From: Methylophilaceae bacterium
GTDB taxonomy: Bacteria > Pseudomonadota > Gammaproteobacteria > Burkholderiales > Methylophilaceae
Assembly (NCBI GenBank): GCA_025362115.1
Contig: JANYIK010000058.1
Span: 1 to 24,703 of the forward strand
Direction of reading: 5' to 3'
Length of the DNA: 24,703 nt
In this document: one piece after another, positions 14,282-21,939 of the stretch
Layout of the letters: every line of letters starts with the position of its first letter
Position numbering within the stretch: the first letter of the stretch is position 1
Program-made: the position numbers and the translations under genes
Notes under the pieces: model-generated
The model's input: the letters and a program-made list of their open reading frames with translations, nothing else
The model's database searches: none
Told to the model about the DNA's origin: nothing

Positions 14282-15466
14282 CTAGGCAAATAAATCAACT
14301 AAGCCCCTATCCTGTAAGGATTGTACAGTGGTCGTAACGCTTTGGGCTGTTTCACCCTCTGGCAACCAAGTAATGTCAGTAGCTGACTTACTATCTGAAG
14401 GAGTTTGCGAGTTTTGCTGCTGAGCTTGCTGTTGTTGCTGTTGTGCAAACGAGCCCACGTTCACCGAAACATTCCCCATGTTCACGCCACTATCACCCAT
14501 CATTTCACGCAATCGTGATTTTGCAGATTCAATGGCCTCGCCCACCGCATTATGTTGCGTCATAAACGATAAATTGGCCTGTCCATCAGACATGCTAATA
14601 CGTACTTCTAGTGGACCCAATGCGGGAGGGTTTAAGTGCAGCTCCGCCATCTTGATATTTGTACCCAACATCCACACCACCTTGTCACCCAAACCGGTAT
14701 CCCAATGCGGGGTTCCGACTTGCTGAGGAATGCCTGCGCTGACAGGAGCCGCATTGGCAGTATGTGCTTGTGTAGAAATATTTTGCTGAGCCTGTACTTG
14801 GGATTGATTTTGTGTTGCTTGATTAGGGTCAACAGGCTTGGAATTTTCAACTGCCATCTTTGCAGCGAGCGCCGCATTAAATTCAGTGGAAGTCTCCGTC
14901 TGAACATTGGTCGCTAAAACCTGATCATTTTTTGTAGCATCTACAGATGTCGGCAAAACACTAATTGCTACTGGCGGCAATTCTTTGCCAGTATCCTGTG
15001 TAATAGCGGCAGGAGTTGGCGGAAGATTGCCAACCGGAACCACTATCGCCACTGCGGATAAGTCTGTTGGAGTTACGCTAGCAGATGCATCGCTAAGTAC
15101 TTTTGACTTGTCGTTATCAGAGTCATCGATATACTTCTTAAGCGGGGTATCAGTCAGCTGCGTTGCAGAAATCAGTGGGACTAATTGCTGAATTAGTGAA
15201 GCAGGATCAACCACTTGGGAAGACATATCTACAGCCTCCGCAGCCAACTTAGTATCAGCCGAGTCATCTGCAATGAGCGCACTCATGCCTTGCAACTTAG
15301 GATCCAACATGGCAATTTGCTTACCTAACAAATCCCCGAATACGCCTTGTCCATTGGGGCCTGCGGCAGCCCCCCCCGCAGCATCAGGCGCAAGCGCAGC
15401 AGCAGCAGCAGCAGGTGAAGCGTTGGTCACGGGTAGAATATTTGCAACTGCTAGGTTAGCCATCAT
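14282..15466 (-). CDS. fliK: FliK, flagellar hook-length control protein
   Basis: FliK is exported during hook growth as a molecular ruler and switches FlhB specificity. From ATG 15466 it has 394 residues. The N-terminal two-thirds are low-complexity (Ala, Ser, Thr, Pro, Gln) and probably extended. The C-terminal Flg_hook domain has the A-E-L-x-L-x-P-x-x-L-G-P-L-E-V-R-I core and the A-x-E-A-I-E-S-A-K-x-R-L-R-E-M helix. A Gln-rich stretch and a short tail follow. The longer open frame (to 15577) would overlap fliJ and add two cysteines; without it the protein has none, as expected of an exported flagellar protein. A run of eight G on the coding strand (15370-15377) lies near the start. Confidence 0.9.
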   Translation of the reverse strand: MMANLAVANILPVTNASPAAAAAALAPDAAGGAAAGPNGQGVFGDLLGKQIAMLDPKLQGMSALIADDSADTKLAAEAVDMSSQVVDPASLIQQLVPLISATQLTDTPLKKYIDDSDNDKSKVLSDASASVTPTDLSAVAIVVPVGNLPPTPAAITQDTGKELPPVAISVLPTSVDATKNDQVLATNVQTETSTEFNAALAAKMAVENSKPVDPNQATQNQSQVQAQQNISTQAHTANAAPVSAGIPQQVGTPHWDTGLGDKVVWMLGTNIKMAELHLNPPALGPLEVRISMSDGQANLSFMTQHNAVGEAIESAKSRLREMMGDSGVNMGNVSVNVGSFAQQQQQQAQQQNSQTPSDSKSATDITWLPEGETAQSVTTTVQSLQDRGLVDLFA

Positions 15467-15521
15467 CTGGTCACTCACAATACGATTACCTAGTACAAAG
15501 CAATCTACGTGCCAAAAATGA

Positions 15522-15977
15522 TTAGGGTGTGGGTTGTTCTGCTTTTTGTCGTCTATGCATAAGTTGAGCGAACTCATCTTGCAAGCGCTGATCTTGTCTT
15601 TCTTCCTTCACTACTTCTGCCTGCTCGTGGCGTGTACGCAACGCATGATAAGCTTTGACTTCACGTTCACGTTCCAACCACATCTTTTTAGCCACTTCCC
15701 ACTGCTGCTTGCAGCGCACGATTTCTTCTGCTTGCGTGCGAATCGCCAGCTCCAGCTTGGCGATGAAGCGCCTAAAATCTAGCATAGTAACCATACTCAT
15801 GCCACCTGTAGCAATACTATTTAGCCGAACACGGTAGTCTCCCAAATAGCCTTCCAACTGATGTTTTTTCTGCTCTTCTTGCGCCCATTTCGAACGAATG
15901 CGCTGTACTTCTCTTGCTGCTGATTTACTACGTTCCTCAGCATAGTCCACCAGAATTTGTAAGCGAAAGGTGGCCAT
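15522..15977 (-). CDS. fliJ: FliJ, flagellar export ATPase stalk/chaperone escort
   Basis: FliJ is the coiled-coil stalk that sits in the FliI hexamer and couples ATP hydrolysis to export through FlhA. The 151 residues are almost wholly helical and highly charged, with long heptad-like runs over about 10-60 and 75-145, matching FliJ's antiparallel coiled coil and usual length. The ATG overlaps the fliI stop by one base (TAATG), with GGAG upstream inside fliI. Confidence 0.9.
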   Translation of the reverse strand: MATFRLQILVDYAEERSKSAAREVQRIRSKWAQEEQKKHQLEGYLGDYRVRLNSIATGGMSMVTMLDFRRFIAKLELAIRTQAEEIVRCKQQWEVAKKMWLEREREVKAYHALRTRHEQAEVVKEERQDQRLQDEFAQLMHRRQKAEQPTP

Positions 15978-17410
15978 TACGTTGCTGCTCCAAGCTTATC
16001 ACCAAACAAATCATTAAGTTGATCACGACTATCTTTCACATCTACCCGTTCCGCGATAGCTTGCCGCAAGAAAATCTCCAGTTTTGGATACATGATTACG
16101 GCTTCATCCAGTTCAGGGTCGCTACCTCGCACATATGCACCTACGCTTATCAGGTCACGACTACGTTGGAAACGTGAATAACGCTGCCTGAAACGACGCA
16201 CCAGTTCTAGTTCATACTCAGTCAAAATATTGGGCATCACGCGGCTAATCGAACCTTCAATATCAATTGCGGGATAATGTCCTGCATCTGCCAAGGAACG
16301 TGATAGCACTATGTGCCCGTCAAGAATGGCGCGAGTAGCATCCGCAACGGGATCTAATTGGTCATCACCCTCTACCAGTATCGTATAAAAGGCAGTGATA
16401 GAACCGCCGCCCTCAGCGCCATTGCCAGCGCGCTCAACCAACAAGGGCAGCTTGGAAAATACCGAGGGTGGATATCCACGCGTCGCTGGGGGCTCACCCA
16501 CAGCCAAAGCAATTTGACGCTGTGCTTGTGCATAGCGGGTGAGCGAATCCATAATCAACAACACGTTTTTGCCTTGATCGCGGAAATATTCGGCGATGGC
16601 CGTAGCATAGGCCGCACCGTGCAACCTAGACAATGGTGGTGTATCGGCAGGCGCGGCGACCACTACAGAACGCGCCATACCTTCAGCCCCTAAAATATTT
16701 TCGATGAATTCTTTAACTTCGCGTCCGCGCTCTCCGATAAGCCCGACCACGATGATGTCCGCAGAAGTGTAGCGCGCCATCATTCCTAATAACACACTCT
16801 TACCCACACCAGATCCAGCAAACAAACCCATGCGCTGGCCTCGCCCTATGGGCAGTAAAGCGTTGATGGCACGCACACCTACATCCAGAGTTTCGGTAAT
16901 AGGAGCACGCGTGAGAGGATTGATAGGACGACTTTGCAGGGGTACGCGTTCTTGCAAATTAAGCGACCCCAGATTATCCAACGGACGGCCATTGCCATCC
17001 ACTACGCGCCCCAGCAACTCATAACCCACCGGAACATGCTTGACTCTATCTTCAGTGCGTCTGCGCAACACATTTAGTGATTGGCCTGGTTGTGGATGTG
17101 GTGGTTCGGCCTCCAATAGCCGTACTTTAGCCCCTGGATGTATGCCATACACATCAGAAGAAGGCATGAGTAAGATATGATCGCCAGAAAACCCTACGAC
17201 TTCAGCATCTACGGTTTGCCCGTCAGGTAAAGAAACATCGCATACGCTACCCACTGGCGCCTTAATGCCCACCGCCTCCATCACCAAACCAGAAACGCGA
17301 GTCAGCCTGCCAGTCACTACCCAAGGAGACACGCGCGGCACCGCCTCTCGGCAATCGTCGATTAGGCTGCGACTACTCTCCAGAAGAGAGTGAGGGGGGT
17401 TATTTGTCAT
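15977..17410 (-). CDS. fliI: FliI, flagellar export ATPase
   Basis: FliI is the F1-beta-like ATPase that energises flagellar type III export. From ATG 17410 it has 477 residues. Walker A is G-S-G-V-G-K-S (199-205), followed by G-L-I-G-E-R-G-R-E-V, Walker B L-L-I-M-D-S-L-T-R-Y-A (from 284), and the family stretch R-Q-I-A-L-A-V-G-E-P-P-A-T-R-G-Y-P-P-S-V-F. The open frame extends 38 codons further back into fliH. I choose ATG 17410, with GGAGA directly upstream, because the extension looks random. The start overlaps the end of fliH by 11 bases. Confidence 0.96.
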   Translation of the reverse strand: MTNNPPHSLLESSRSLIDDCREAVPRVSPWVVTGRLTRVSGLVMEAVGIKAPVGSVCDVSLPDGQTVDAEVVGFSGDHILLMPSSDVYGIHPGAKVRLLEAEPPHPQPGQSLNVLRRRTEDRVKHVPVGYELLGRVVDGNGRPLDNLGSLNLQERVPLQSRPINPLTRAPITETLDVGVRAINALLPIGRGQRMGLFAGSGVGKSVLLGMMARYTSADIIVVGLIGERGREVKEFIENILGAEGMARSVVVAAPADTPPLSRLHGAAYATAIAEYFRDQGKNVLLIMDSLTRYAQAQRQIALAVGEPPATRGYPPSVFSKLPLLVERAGNGAEGGGSITAFYTILVEGDDQLDPVADATRAILDGHIVLSRSLADAGHYPAIDIEGSISRVMPNILTEYELELVRRFRQRYSRFQRSRDLISVGAYVRGSDPELDEAVIMYPKLEIFLRQAIAERVDVKDSRDQLNDLFGDKLGAAT

Positions 17411-18137
17411 TCTCCAACCACGTATGATTCTGCCCGAGCGCCGCTGCAATACGTTGCCAACGACTTGGCATGGTGGCATCGATTTCTGCCGTGGTGGATT
17501 CAATGCGGCAGCCGCCGCGCTCAATACGCTGGTCTTCTACTATTTTCCACGCGCCTTGTGCCAATTCGGCCTTAAGCAGGTCTTGTACCAATGCGGCATC
17601 TAGGGGATGCAAATGAATTTGGGGTAGCTCTGCACCCTGCGGCAATCCATCCATAGCGCTTTTAATAACAGGAATTAACAATTTAGGCTTCGCCAACAAA
17701 GCCTCACGCAACATTTGTTTGGCCACATCCAGTGCCAACGCCACAACATCCGTGCTAATTTCCTGACGAAACTCTTCCACTGCTGAGGCAAAACTTGAAA
17801 ATAGTGGCACCAGAGGCTCTGCTTTTGCCACCGCCTCTTCATAGCCTTTGCTATAGCCAGCTTCACGCCCTTCGGCATGACCTGCCTCATAACCCTCAGT
17901 GTGTCCCGCTTCAAGACCTTCAACCAACCCGGCTTCGTAACCTTCTTTATGCGCGTCATGATAAATACGACCGATGTCGTCCGCGCTGGGTAATTCCGGA
18001 GCAGGAGCAGAGGGTTCTTCAATTACCTCATCTTCAACCAATAGCTCTTCAACTACAGGCTGATTCTGTTCAATGCGCGCAGGATTCCACGGATGATAAT
18101 CGTGCAGGTTTTCAACTTGGATAAATTTGGCGGCCAT
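17400..18137 (-). CDS. fliH: FliH, regulator of the flagellar export ATPase
   Basis: FliH dimers hold FliI in check and tether it to FliN. The protein has 245 residues. An acidic, disordered N-terminus (1-60) contains the Trp/Pro-rich patch typical of FliH. Nine glycines spaced exactly four apart (66-98) give eight consecutive GxxxG steps, the helix-helix packing repeat known for this family. The C-terminal domain (about 110-245) is F-type b/delta-like. AGGA lies six to seven bases before ATG 18137. The 69 bases between fliG and fliH hold only a small ATGC/GCAT hairpin. Confidence 0.93.
   Translation of the reverse strand: MAAKFIQVENLHDYHPWNPARIEQNQPVVEELLVEDEVIEEPSAPAPELPSADDIGRIYHDAHKEGYEAGLVEGLEAGHTEGYEAGHAEGREAGYSKGYEEAVAKAEPLVPLFSSFASAVEEFRQEISTDVVALALDVAKQMLREALLAKPKLLIPVIKSAMDGLPQGAELPQIHLHPLDAALVQDLLKAELAQGAWKIVEDQRIERGGCRIESTTAEIDATMPSRWQRIAAALGQNHTWLENDK
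17844..17942 (-). repeat. fliH: GxxxG-coding 12-base periodic repeat in fliH
   Basis: These bases encode residues 66-98 of FliH, where every fourth residue is Gly and Tyr-Glu-Ala-Gly recurs. The DNA therefore has an imperfect 12-base period, which could expand or contract by slippage without shifting the frame. Confidence 0.8.
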
Positions 18138-18206
18138 TAAATTCCTGCCAGCTCGGTTAAGCGCAAGTAGCTAAATGCCAAAAAGCATCGCGTACTGCTG
18201 CAACCA

Positions 18207-19202
18207 CTATAAAAACTTCTCATCGCTCTTGCCGGCCAATATAATCTGACCTTCATCAGCCAAGCGTCGAGCAATCTTGAGTATACCTTTCTGTTCAGTA
18301 TCCACCTCAGACAGGCGAACCGGGCCTTTGGCTTCGAGGTCATCGCGCAGCATTTCTGAAGCGCGTGCTGACATATTCTTGAATATCTTGTCACGCAATT
18401 CAACAGAGGCTCCCTTGAGTGCGATAACCAAGGTTTCGGACTGAACCTCACGCAATAGCAATTGGATACCTCTATCATCAATGGCAACAATGTCTTCAAA
18501 TACAAACATTTCATCTTGAATGCGCTGAGCCAATTCGGCATCGAACTCTTTAATATTATTGATAACATCAACTTCTGCGCCGCCACCCATGTGGTTAAGA
18601 ATTTCTGCGGCCGTTTTGACCCCACCCATTTGACGTTTCACGCGATCACCACCCGCAAGCAATTCGGTCAACACACTATTCAACTCGCTCAAAGCGTGTG
18701 GCTGTATGCCATCCAGCGTAGCAATACGCAACATCACGTCGTTACGCAAACGCTCTACAAAGCGTCCCAAAATGGAACTGGCTTGATCATGGTCAAGGTG
18801 CACCAAGATAGTCGCGATAATCTGCGGATGCTCGTTCTTGATGAGTTCTGCAACTGCAGGAGCTTCCATCCACTTCAAACCTTCAATGCCACTGGTGTCG
18901 CCACCAGTCATAATGCGGTCTAGTAAAGAGTTGGCTTTATCAGCCCCTAAAGCCTGGATCATCATGGTTCTGATGTAATCATCAGCCCCCATACCTAGAG
19001 AGGTACGATTCTCGGTCTCCTTACGGAACTCATGTAACACCTCACGAATTTCTTCATGTGTGACATTTTCTAAGCCTGCCATGGAGATGCCCACTTTTTG
19101 CACCTCGCCAGGTCCCAAGCTCTTGAGTACCTCAGCCGCCACCGCCTCATCAGCGACGCTCATGAGCAGAATTGCACTTTTACGAATGCCGCCTTCACTC
19201 AT
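18207..19202 (-). CDS. fliG: FliG, flagellar motor switch/torque protein
   Basis: FliG sits on FliF and takes torque from MotA. It has 331 residues, the normal length. The N-terminal domain (1-100) binds FliF, the middle domain carries E-H-P-Q (124-127) that contacts FliM, and a G-x-x-x-A-A-E-I-L-N segment with a Gly-rich hinge leads to the C-terminal torque domain. There the charged stretch I-D-D-R-G-I-Q-x-L-L-R-E-V is clear. The start overlaps the fliF stop as ATGA. Confidence 0.97.
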   Translation of the reverse strand: MSEGGIRKSAILLMSVADEAVAAEVLKSLGPGEVQKVGISMAGLENVTHEEIREVLHEFRKETENRTSLGMGADDYIRTMMIQALGADKANSLLDRIMTGGDTSGIEGLKWMEAPAVAELIKNEHPQIIATILVHLDHDQASSILGRFVERLRNDVMLRIATLDGIQPHALSELNSVLTELLAGGDRVKRQMGGVKTAAEILNHMGGGAEVDVINNIKEFDAELAQRIQDEMFVFEDIVAIDDRGIQLLLREVQSETLVIALKGASVELRDKIFKNMSARASEMLRDDLEAKGPVRLSEVDTEQKGILKIARRLADEGQIILAGKSDEKFL

Positions 19203-20932
19203 TGTCTGTTCACCCAGTCTTTAATCACGTTGGCCACAATCTTAGGATCATCCCTAACCATTTGTCGGAATAGTGCGAGCTCTTCTTCGTAGTCAAGGAC
19301 ACGTCCAGCGCGCAGAGGAACGCCATTCTCGTCAAACTCAACTGCATTCGCAGCAGCTTCCATGGCCAATCTTTCTTCTTCAGCAATTCTTGCTTCTTCA
19401 ACCAACCTTTCTTCCTCAGCCATACGCTCGGCATCCAGAGCGGCCGCCAATACTTCTGCTTCGGTCGGGATTCCCAATGTTTTATACACGGCCGGTTTGA
19501 TGACGGCAAGTAATAGATACAGCGCCAAGCCCGCGAGCAACAGATACTTCATAATACTCAACGCAAGTGCCTGCAGCGCTGGGTCTTTCCAGAACGGCAG
19601 CTCTTCCTTCTCAGTGCCATCTTTGCTAAACGCAGCATTTACCACATTCAACGTATCGCCACGTGCACCATTAAAACCCATCGCCTCTTTAGTTAAATTA
19701 TAGACTTGCGTCAACTCTTGCGGCGTAAACGGGCGAGAAACCATTCTGCCTTTTTTGTCCTTGCTCACTTTATTGTTCACCACCACCGCCACCGATAAGC
19801 GCTTGACCGCACCCACTTGCTTTTTGACGTGGCTGATAGTCTTGTCGACTTCGTAGTTTGTCGTGGCTTCCTTATGCAACGGCACGATAGGAGTAGTTGA
19901 TCCAGGTTTGGCACCGCTAACGGTAATAGGTGCAGTTGCCGCACCTGGAGGTTGATTGGATAAAGCACCCGGAACACCAGCAGCACCAGTGCCATCACCC
20001 AACGTTTCAGCGGTTTGTTGGCTTCTGATTGCAGACTGGTCTGGGCCCGGATTAGGTCTATACGCTTCTGCGGTTTGCTCTACTTCCGAGAAATCAATAT
20101 CCACTGCCACTTGCGCCCGCACATTGTCGGGACCGGTAATTGCCGCCAAAATATTTTCAATACGCTTAACGTAGGTCTGCTCTACTCCCAAGGTATATTC
20201 CATCTCGGGAGAATCCAAACCAAACGGATTTTTCTTCTTTTCCCCAGTCAGCAGATTGCTGTCCTGGTCAACGATGGTAACGCTCTTAGGAGGCATTTCA
20301 GGTACGCTACTGGCAACCAGATGGACGATAGCATCCACCTGTTCTTCATTCAATTTACGGCCTGGATGCAAGTTCACCAAGATAGATGCAGAGGGTTTTT
20401 GCTGATCTCTGACAAACACCGTTTCCTTAGGCATAGCCAAGTGTACGCGCGCACTTTCCACCGAAGAAATGGCCATAATCGTGCGTGTGATTTCACCTTC
20501 CAACGCACGCTGATAAGCTACATTTTCCTGAAATTGGGTCACCCCAATTTTCATATTGTCCATCAAGTCGAAACCGACGGTTCCACCTTTTGGCAAGCCC
20601 TGAGCAGCCAATTTTAGACGTGCATCGTAGACAGACCCCGCTGGCACCAAAATCGCGCCGCCACCTTCTGCCATCTTGTAGGGGATATTAAGTTTTTGCA
20701 GCGACTCAATGACAGCGCCGCCATCACGATCAGACAGGTTGCTGAACAAAGGCTTGTAATCAGGCTCTCTAGACCAGATTACCGAGCCGATAACAATTGC
20801 CACGAACGCGGCCACCCCTATCATCAGCAACAACCTGCGATTGGGTGGCATCTCTTCAAAATTACGCTTCAAAGTAGCCAAGGGCGACTCAGGAGCATTT
20901 TCTAAATCATCAGTTATTGTTGTCGATTCCAT
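19199..20932 (-). CDS. fliF: FliF, flagellar MS-ring protein
   Basis: FliF forms the MS ring on which the basal body is built. It has 577 residues, with transmembrane helices at about 33-53 and 455-477 flanking the periplasmic ring-building motifs, including the L-x-x-x-N-I-P-Y strand, the G-F-D-L-M-D segment and the A-x-V-H-L-A-x-P motif. The C-terminus ends in the FliG-binding peptide (about 550-577). Just before it, residues 497-532 are an unusually charged Glu/Arg/Ala helix. No strong ribosome site precedes ATG 20932, but a sigma-70-like promoter lies 36 bases upstream. fliE, which often precedes fliF, is not here. Confidence 0.96.
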   Translation of the reverse strand: MESTTITDDLENAPESPLATLKRNFEEMPPNRRLLLMIGVAAFVAIVIGSVIWSREPDYKPLFSNLSDRDGGAVIESLQKLNIPYKMAEGGGAILVPAGSVYDARLKLAAQGLPKGGTVGFDLMDNMKIGVTQFQENVAYQRALEGEITRTIMAISSVESARVHLAMPKETVFVRDQQKPSASILVNLHPGRKLNEEQVDAIVHLVASSVPEMPPKSVTIVDQDSNLLTGEKKKNPFGLDSPEMEYTLGVEQTYVKRIENILAAITGPDNVRAQVAVDIDFSEVEQTAEAYRPNPGPDQSAIRSQQTAETLGDGTGAAGVPGALSNQPPGAATAPITVSGAKPGSTTPIVPLHKEATTNYEVDKTISHVKKQVGAVKRLSVAVVVNNKVSKDKKGRMVSRPFTPQELTQVYNLTKEAMGFNGARGDTLNVVNAAFSKDGTEKEELPFWKDPALQALALSIMKYLLLAGLALYLLLAVIKPAVYKTLGIPTEAEVLAAALDAERMAEEERLVEEARIAEEERLAMEAAANAVEFDENGVPLRAGRVLDYEEELALFRQMVRDDPKIVANVIKDWVNRQ

Positions 20933-20967
20933 TGTACTAACAAATGCTCGTTGTCATTTTTATCGCC

Positions 20968-20995
20968 ATTGTAAAGCAATCCGCTTCGTTGTGAA
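20968..20995 (-). promoter_or_regulatory. Sigma-70-type promoter of the fliF operon
   Basis: On the minus strand TTCACA (20995-20990) and TACAAT (20973-20968) are 16 bases apart, each five of six to consensus. Transcription would start near 20961, about 30 bases before fliF. No well-spaced sigma-54 or sigma-28 element was found here, though flagellar class II operons often use sigma-54. Confidence 0.5.
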
Positions 20996-21014
20996 GCCAT
21001 TGCCGCCAGTTTTT

Positions 21015-21056
21015 ACTTGCGTCAGCACTGACACCATCATGATTCGTGATGCAAGT
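21015..21056. repeat. Multi-dyad inverted repeat upstream of the fliF promoter
   Basis: ACTTGC (21015-21020) is inverted as GCAAGT (21051-21056). Inside lie GTCAGCACTGAC (21021-21032, a near-perfect dyad) and ATCATGATTCGTGAT (21036-21050, with ATCA/TGAT arms). It lies between the BI-1-like gene and the fliF -35, so it could be a terminator for the former (a short A/T-rich run follows on the minus strand) or an activator site for fliF. Confidence 0.45.
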
Positions 21057-21067
21057 CATCTGGGCGA

Positions 21068-21757
21068 TTAGTCTCGCTCGCCCAGCAACGCCATCAATAA
21101 CGACAGCAAATTCACAAACAAATTATAAATATCCAAGTACAGCGCCAAGGTCGCCATCACATAATTGGTCTCTCCGCCTTGCACAATACGGCTTACATCA
21201 AAGAGGATATAGCCAGAAAATATCAGCACGGAGATGCCTGAGAGCACCAAAGACAAAGCTGGAATATGAAAAAACAAATTCGCCAGAGAAGCGACTATCA
21301 GCAGAATCAAGCCCACCAGCAAGAAATTTCCCAAAAAACTGAAGTCTTTCTTGCTTACAGTAGCCACGCCCGCCAAGGTCATAAAAATAAGCCCTGTCCC
21401 GCCAGCTGCCAGCCCCACTAGTTGACCACCATTTCTTAAGTGCAACGCCACTTGCAACATAGGCCCAAGCATCAAGCCCAAAAACCCAGTGAGCGCCAAC
21501 AGCAATACAACTCCCAAAGCACTGTTGCGGTTAGCAGAAATCCCCATCGTCAAGCCAAACATAATCGCCAACATACCCACAAATGTCACAACAGGGTGCT
21601 GTGCCATGAAAGATAGATTCATGCTGACCCCGACCAGAGCACCTAGTACTGTAGGCAACATGGTCAAGCCCAACAACAGGTAGGTATTGCGAAGAACCTT
21701 GTGAGCACCAATATCTGCTGCGGCTGTATTGCCTGGGAGTAAGTATTCTTGCTGCAT
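21068..21757 (-). CDS. Bax inhibitor-1 (YbhL/YccA-like) membrane protein
   Basis: The 229 residues have seven closely spaced hydrophobic helices after a 25-residue polar N-terminus, and a short charged C-terminus. The family pattern is visible: the N-x-Y-L-L-L-G-L-T-M-L first helix, A-x-x-G-T-G-L-I-F in the middle, S-K-K-D-F-S-F-L-G-x-F-L, the sixth-helix G-Y-I-L-F-D-V-S-R-I-V, and the final A-L-x-L-Y-L-D-I-x-N-L-F-x-x-L-L motif with its conserved Asp. Bacterial members include the calcium-leak protein YetJ and E. coli YccA, which modulates FtsH proteolysis. Which role applies is unknown. It starts at ATG 21757, and AAGGGA sits rather far upstream. Confidence 0.88.
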   Translation of the reverse strand: MQQEYLLPGNTAAADIGAHKVLRNTYLLLGLTMLPTVLGALVGVSMNLSFMAQHPVVTFVGMLAIMFGLTMGISANRNSALGVVLLLALTGFLGLMLGPMLQVALHLRNGGQLVGLAAGGTGLIFMTLAGVATVSKKDFSFLGNFLLVGLILLIVASLANLFFHIPALSLVLSGISVLIFSGYILFDVSRIVQGGETNYVMATLALYLDIYNLFVNLLSLLMALLGERD

Positions 21758-21887
21758 GGACGAAGGTTCCCTTAGTTAGTTAAGCCTAAAACTTAATGTT
21801 GCTTCAAATTCTACCGCATACTTTATTGATATGCATTACAAATTCAAGAATTCAATGCGTTCTGGGGCAAGCGTAACCAAAGCGCAC

Positions 21888-21907
21888 AAAAAATTCAAGT
21901 ATGAATT
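21888..21907 (-). terminator. Weak intrinsic terminator after the cysteine-free protein gene
   Basis: On the minus strand AATTCA (21907-21902) pairs with TGAATT (21897-21892) around a four-base loop and runs into a T-tract (to 21888). The stem is A/T-rich, so termination would be weak. It lies about 35 bases beyond the stop at 21940. Confidence 0.35.
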
Positions 21908-21939
21908 GCACAAAAGCCAGAGGAAATTTTATGCGCGAC

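Noticed and set aside
15467..15577. 37-codon N-terminal extension of FliK
   Set aside because: It overlaps fliJ, contains two cysteines not expected in an exported protein, and looks like random coding; ATG 15466 is preferred.
17411..17524. 38-codon N-terminal extension of FliI inside fliH
   Set aside because: Composition is unlike FliI, and a GGAGA site supports ATG 17410.
18137..18625. Open frame of 162 codons on the minus strand between fliH and inside fliG
   Set aside because: It is out of frame with fliG over most of its length, has an odd composition and lies under a clear FliG C-terminal domain.
20015..20617. Plus-strand open frame of 200 codons inside fliF
   Set aside because: It is antisense to conserved FliF motifs and the product is His/Arg-rich with no family features, typical of a shadow frame.
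20980..21012. Possible sigma-54 promoter for fliF
   Set aside because: GG and GC elements on the minus strand are eight, not ten, bases apart, so spacing is wrong.
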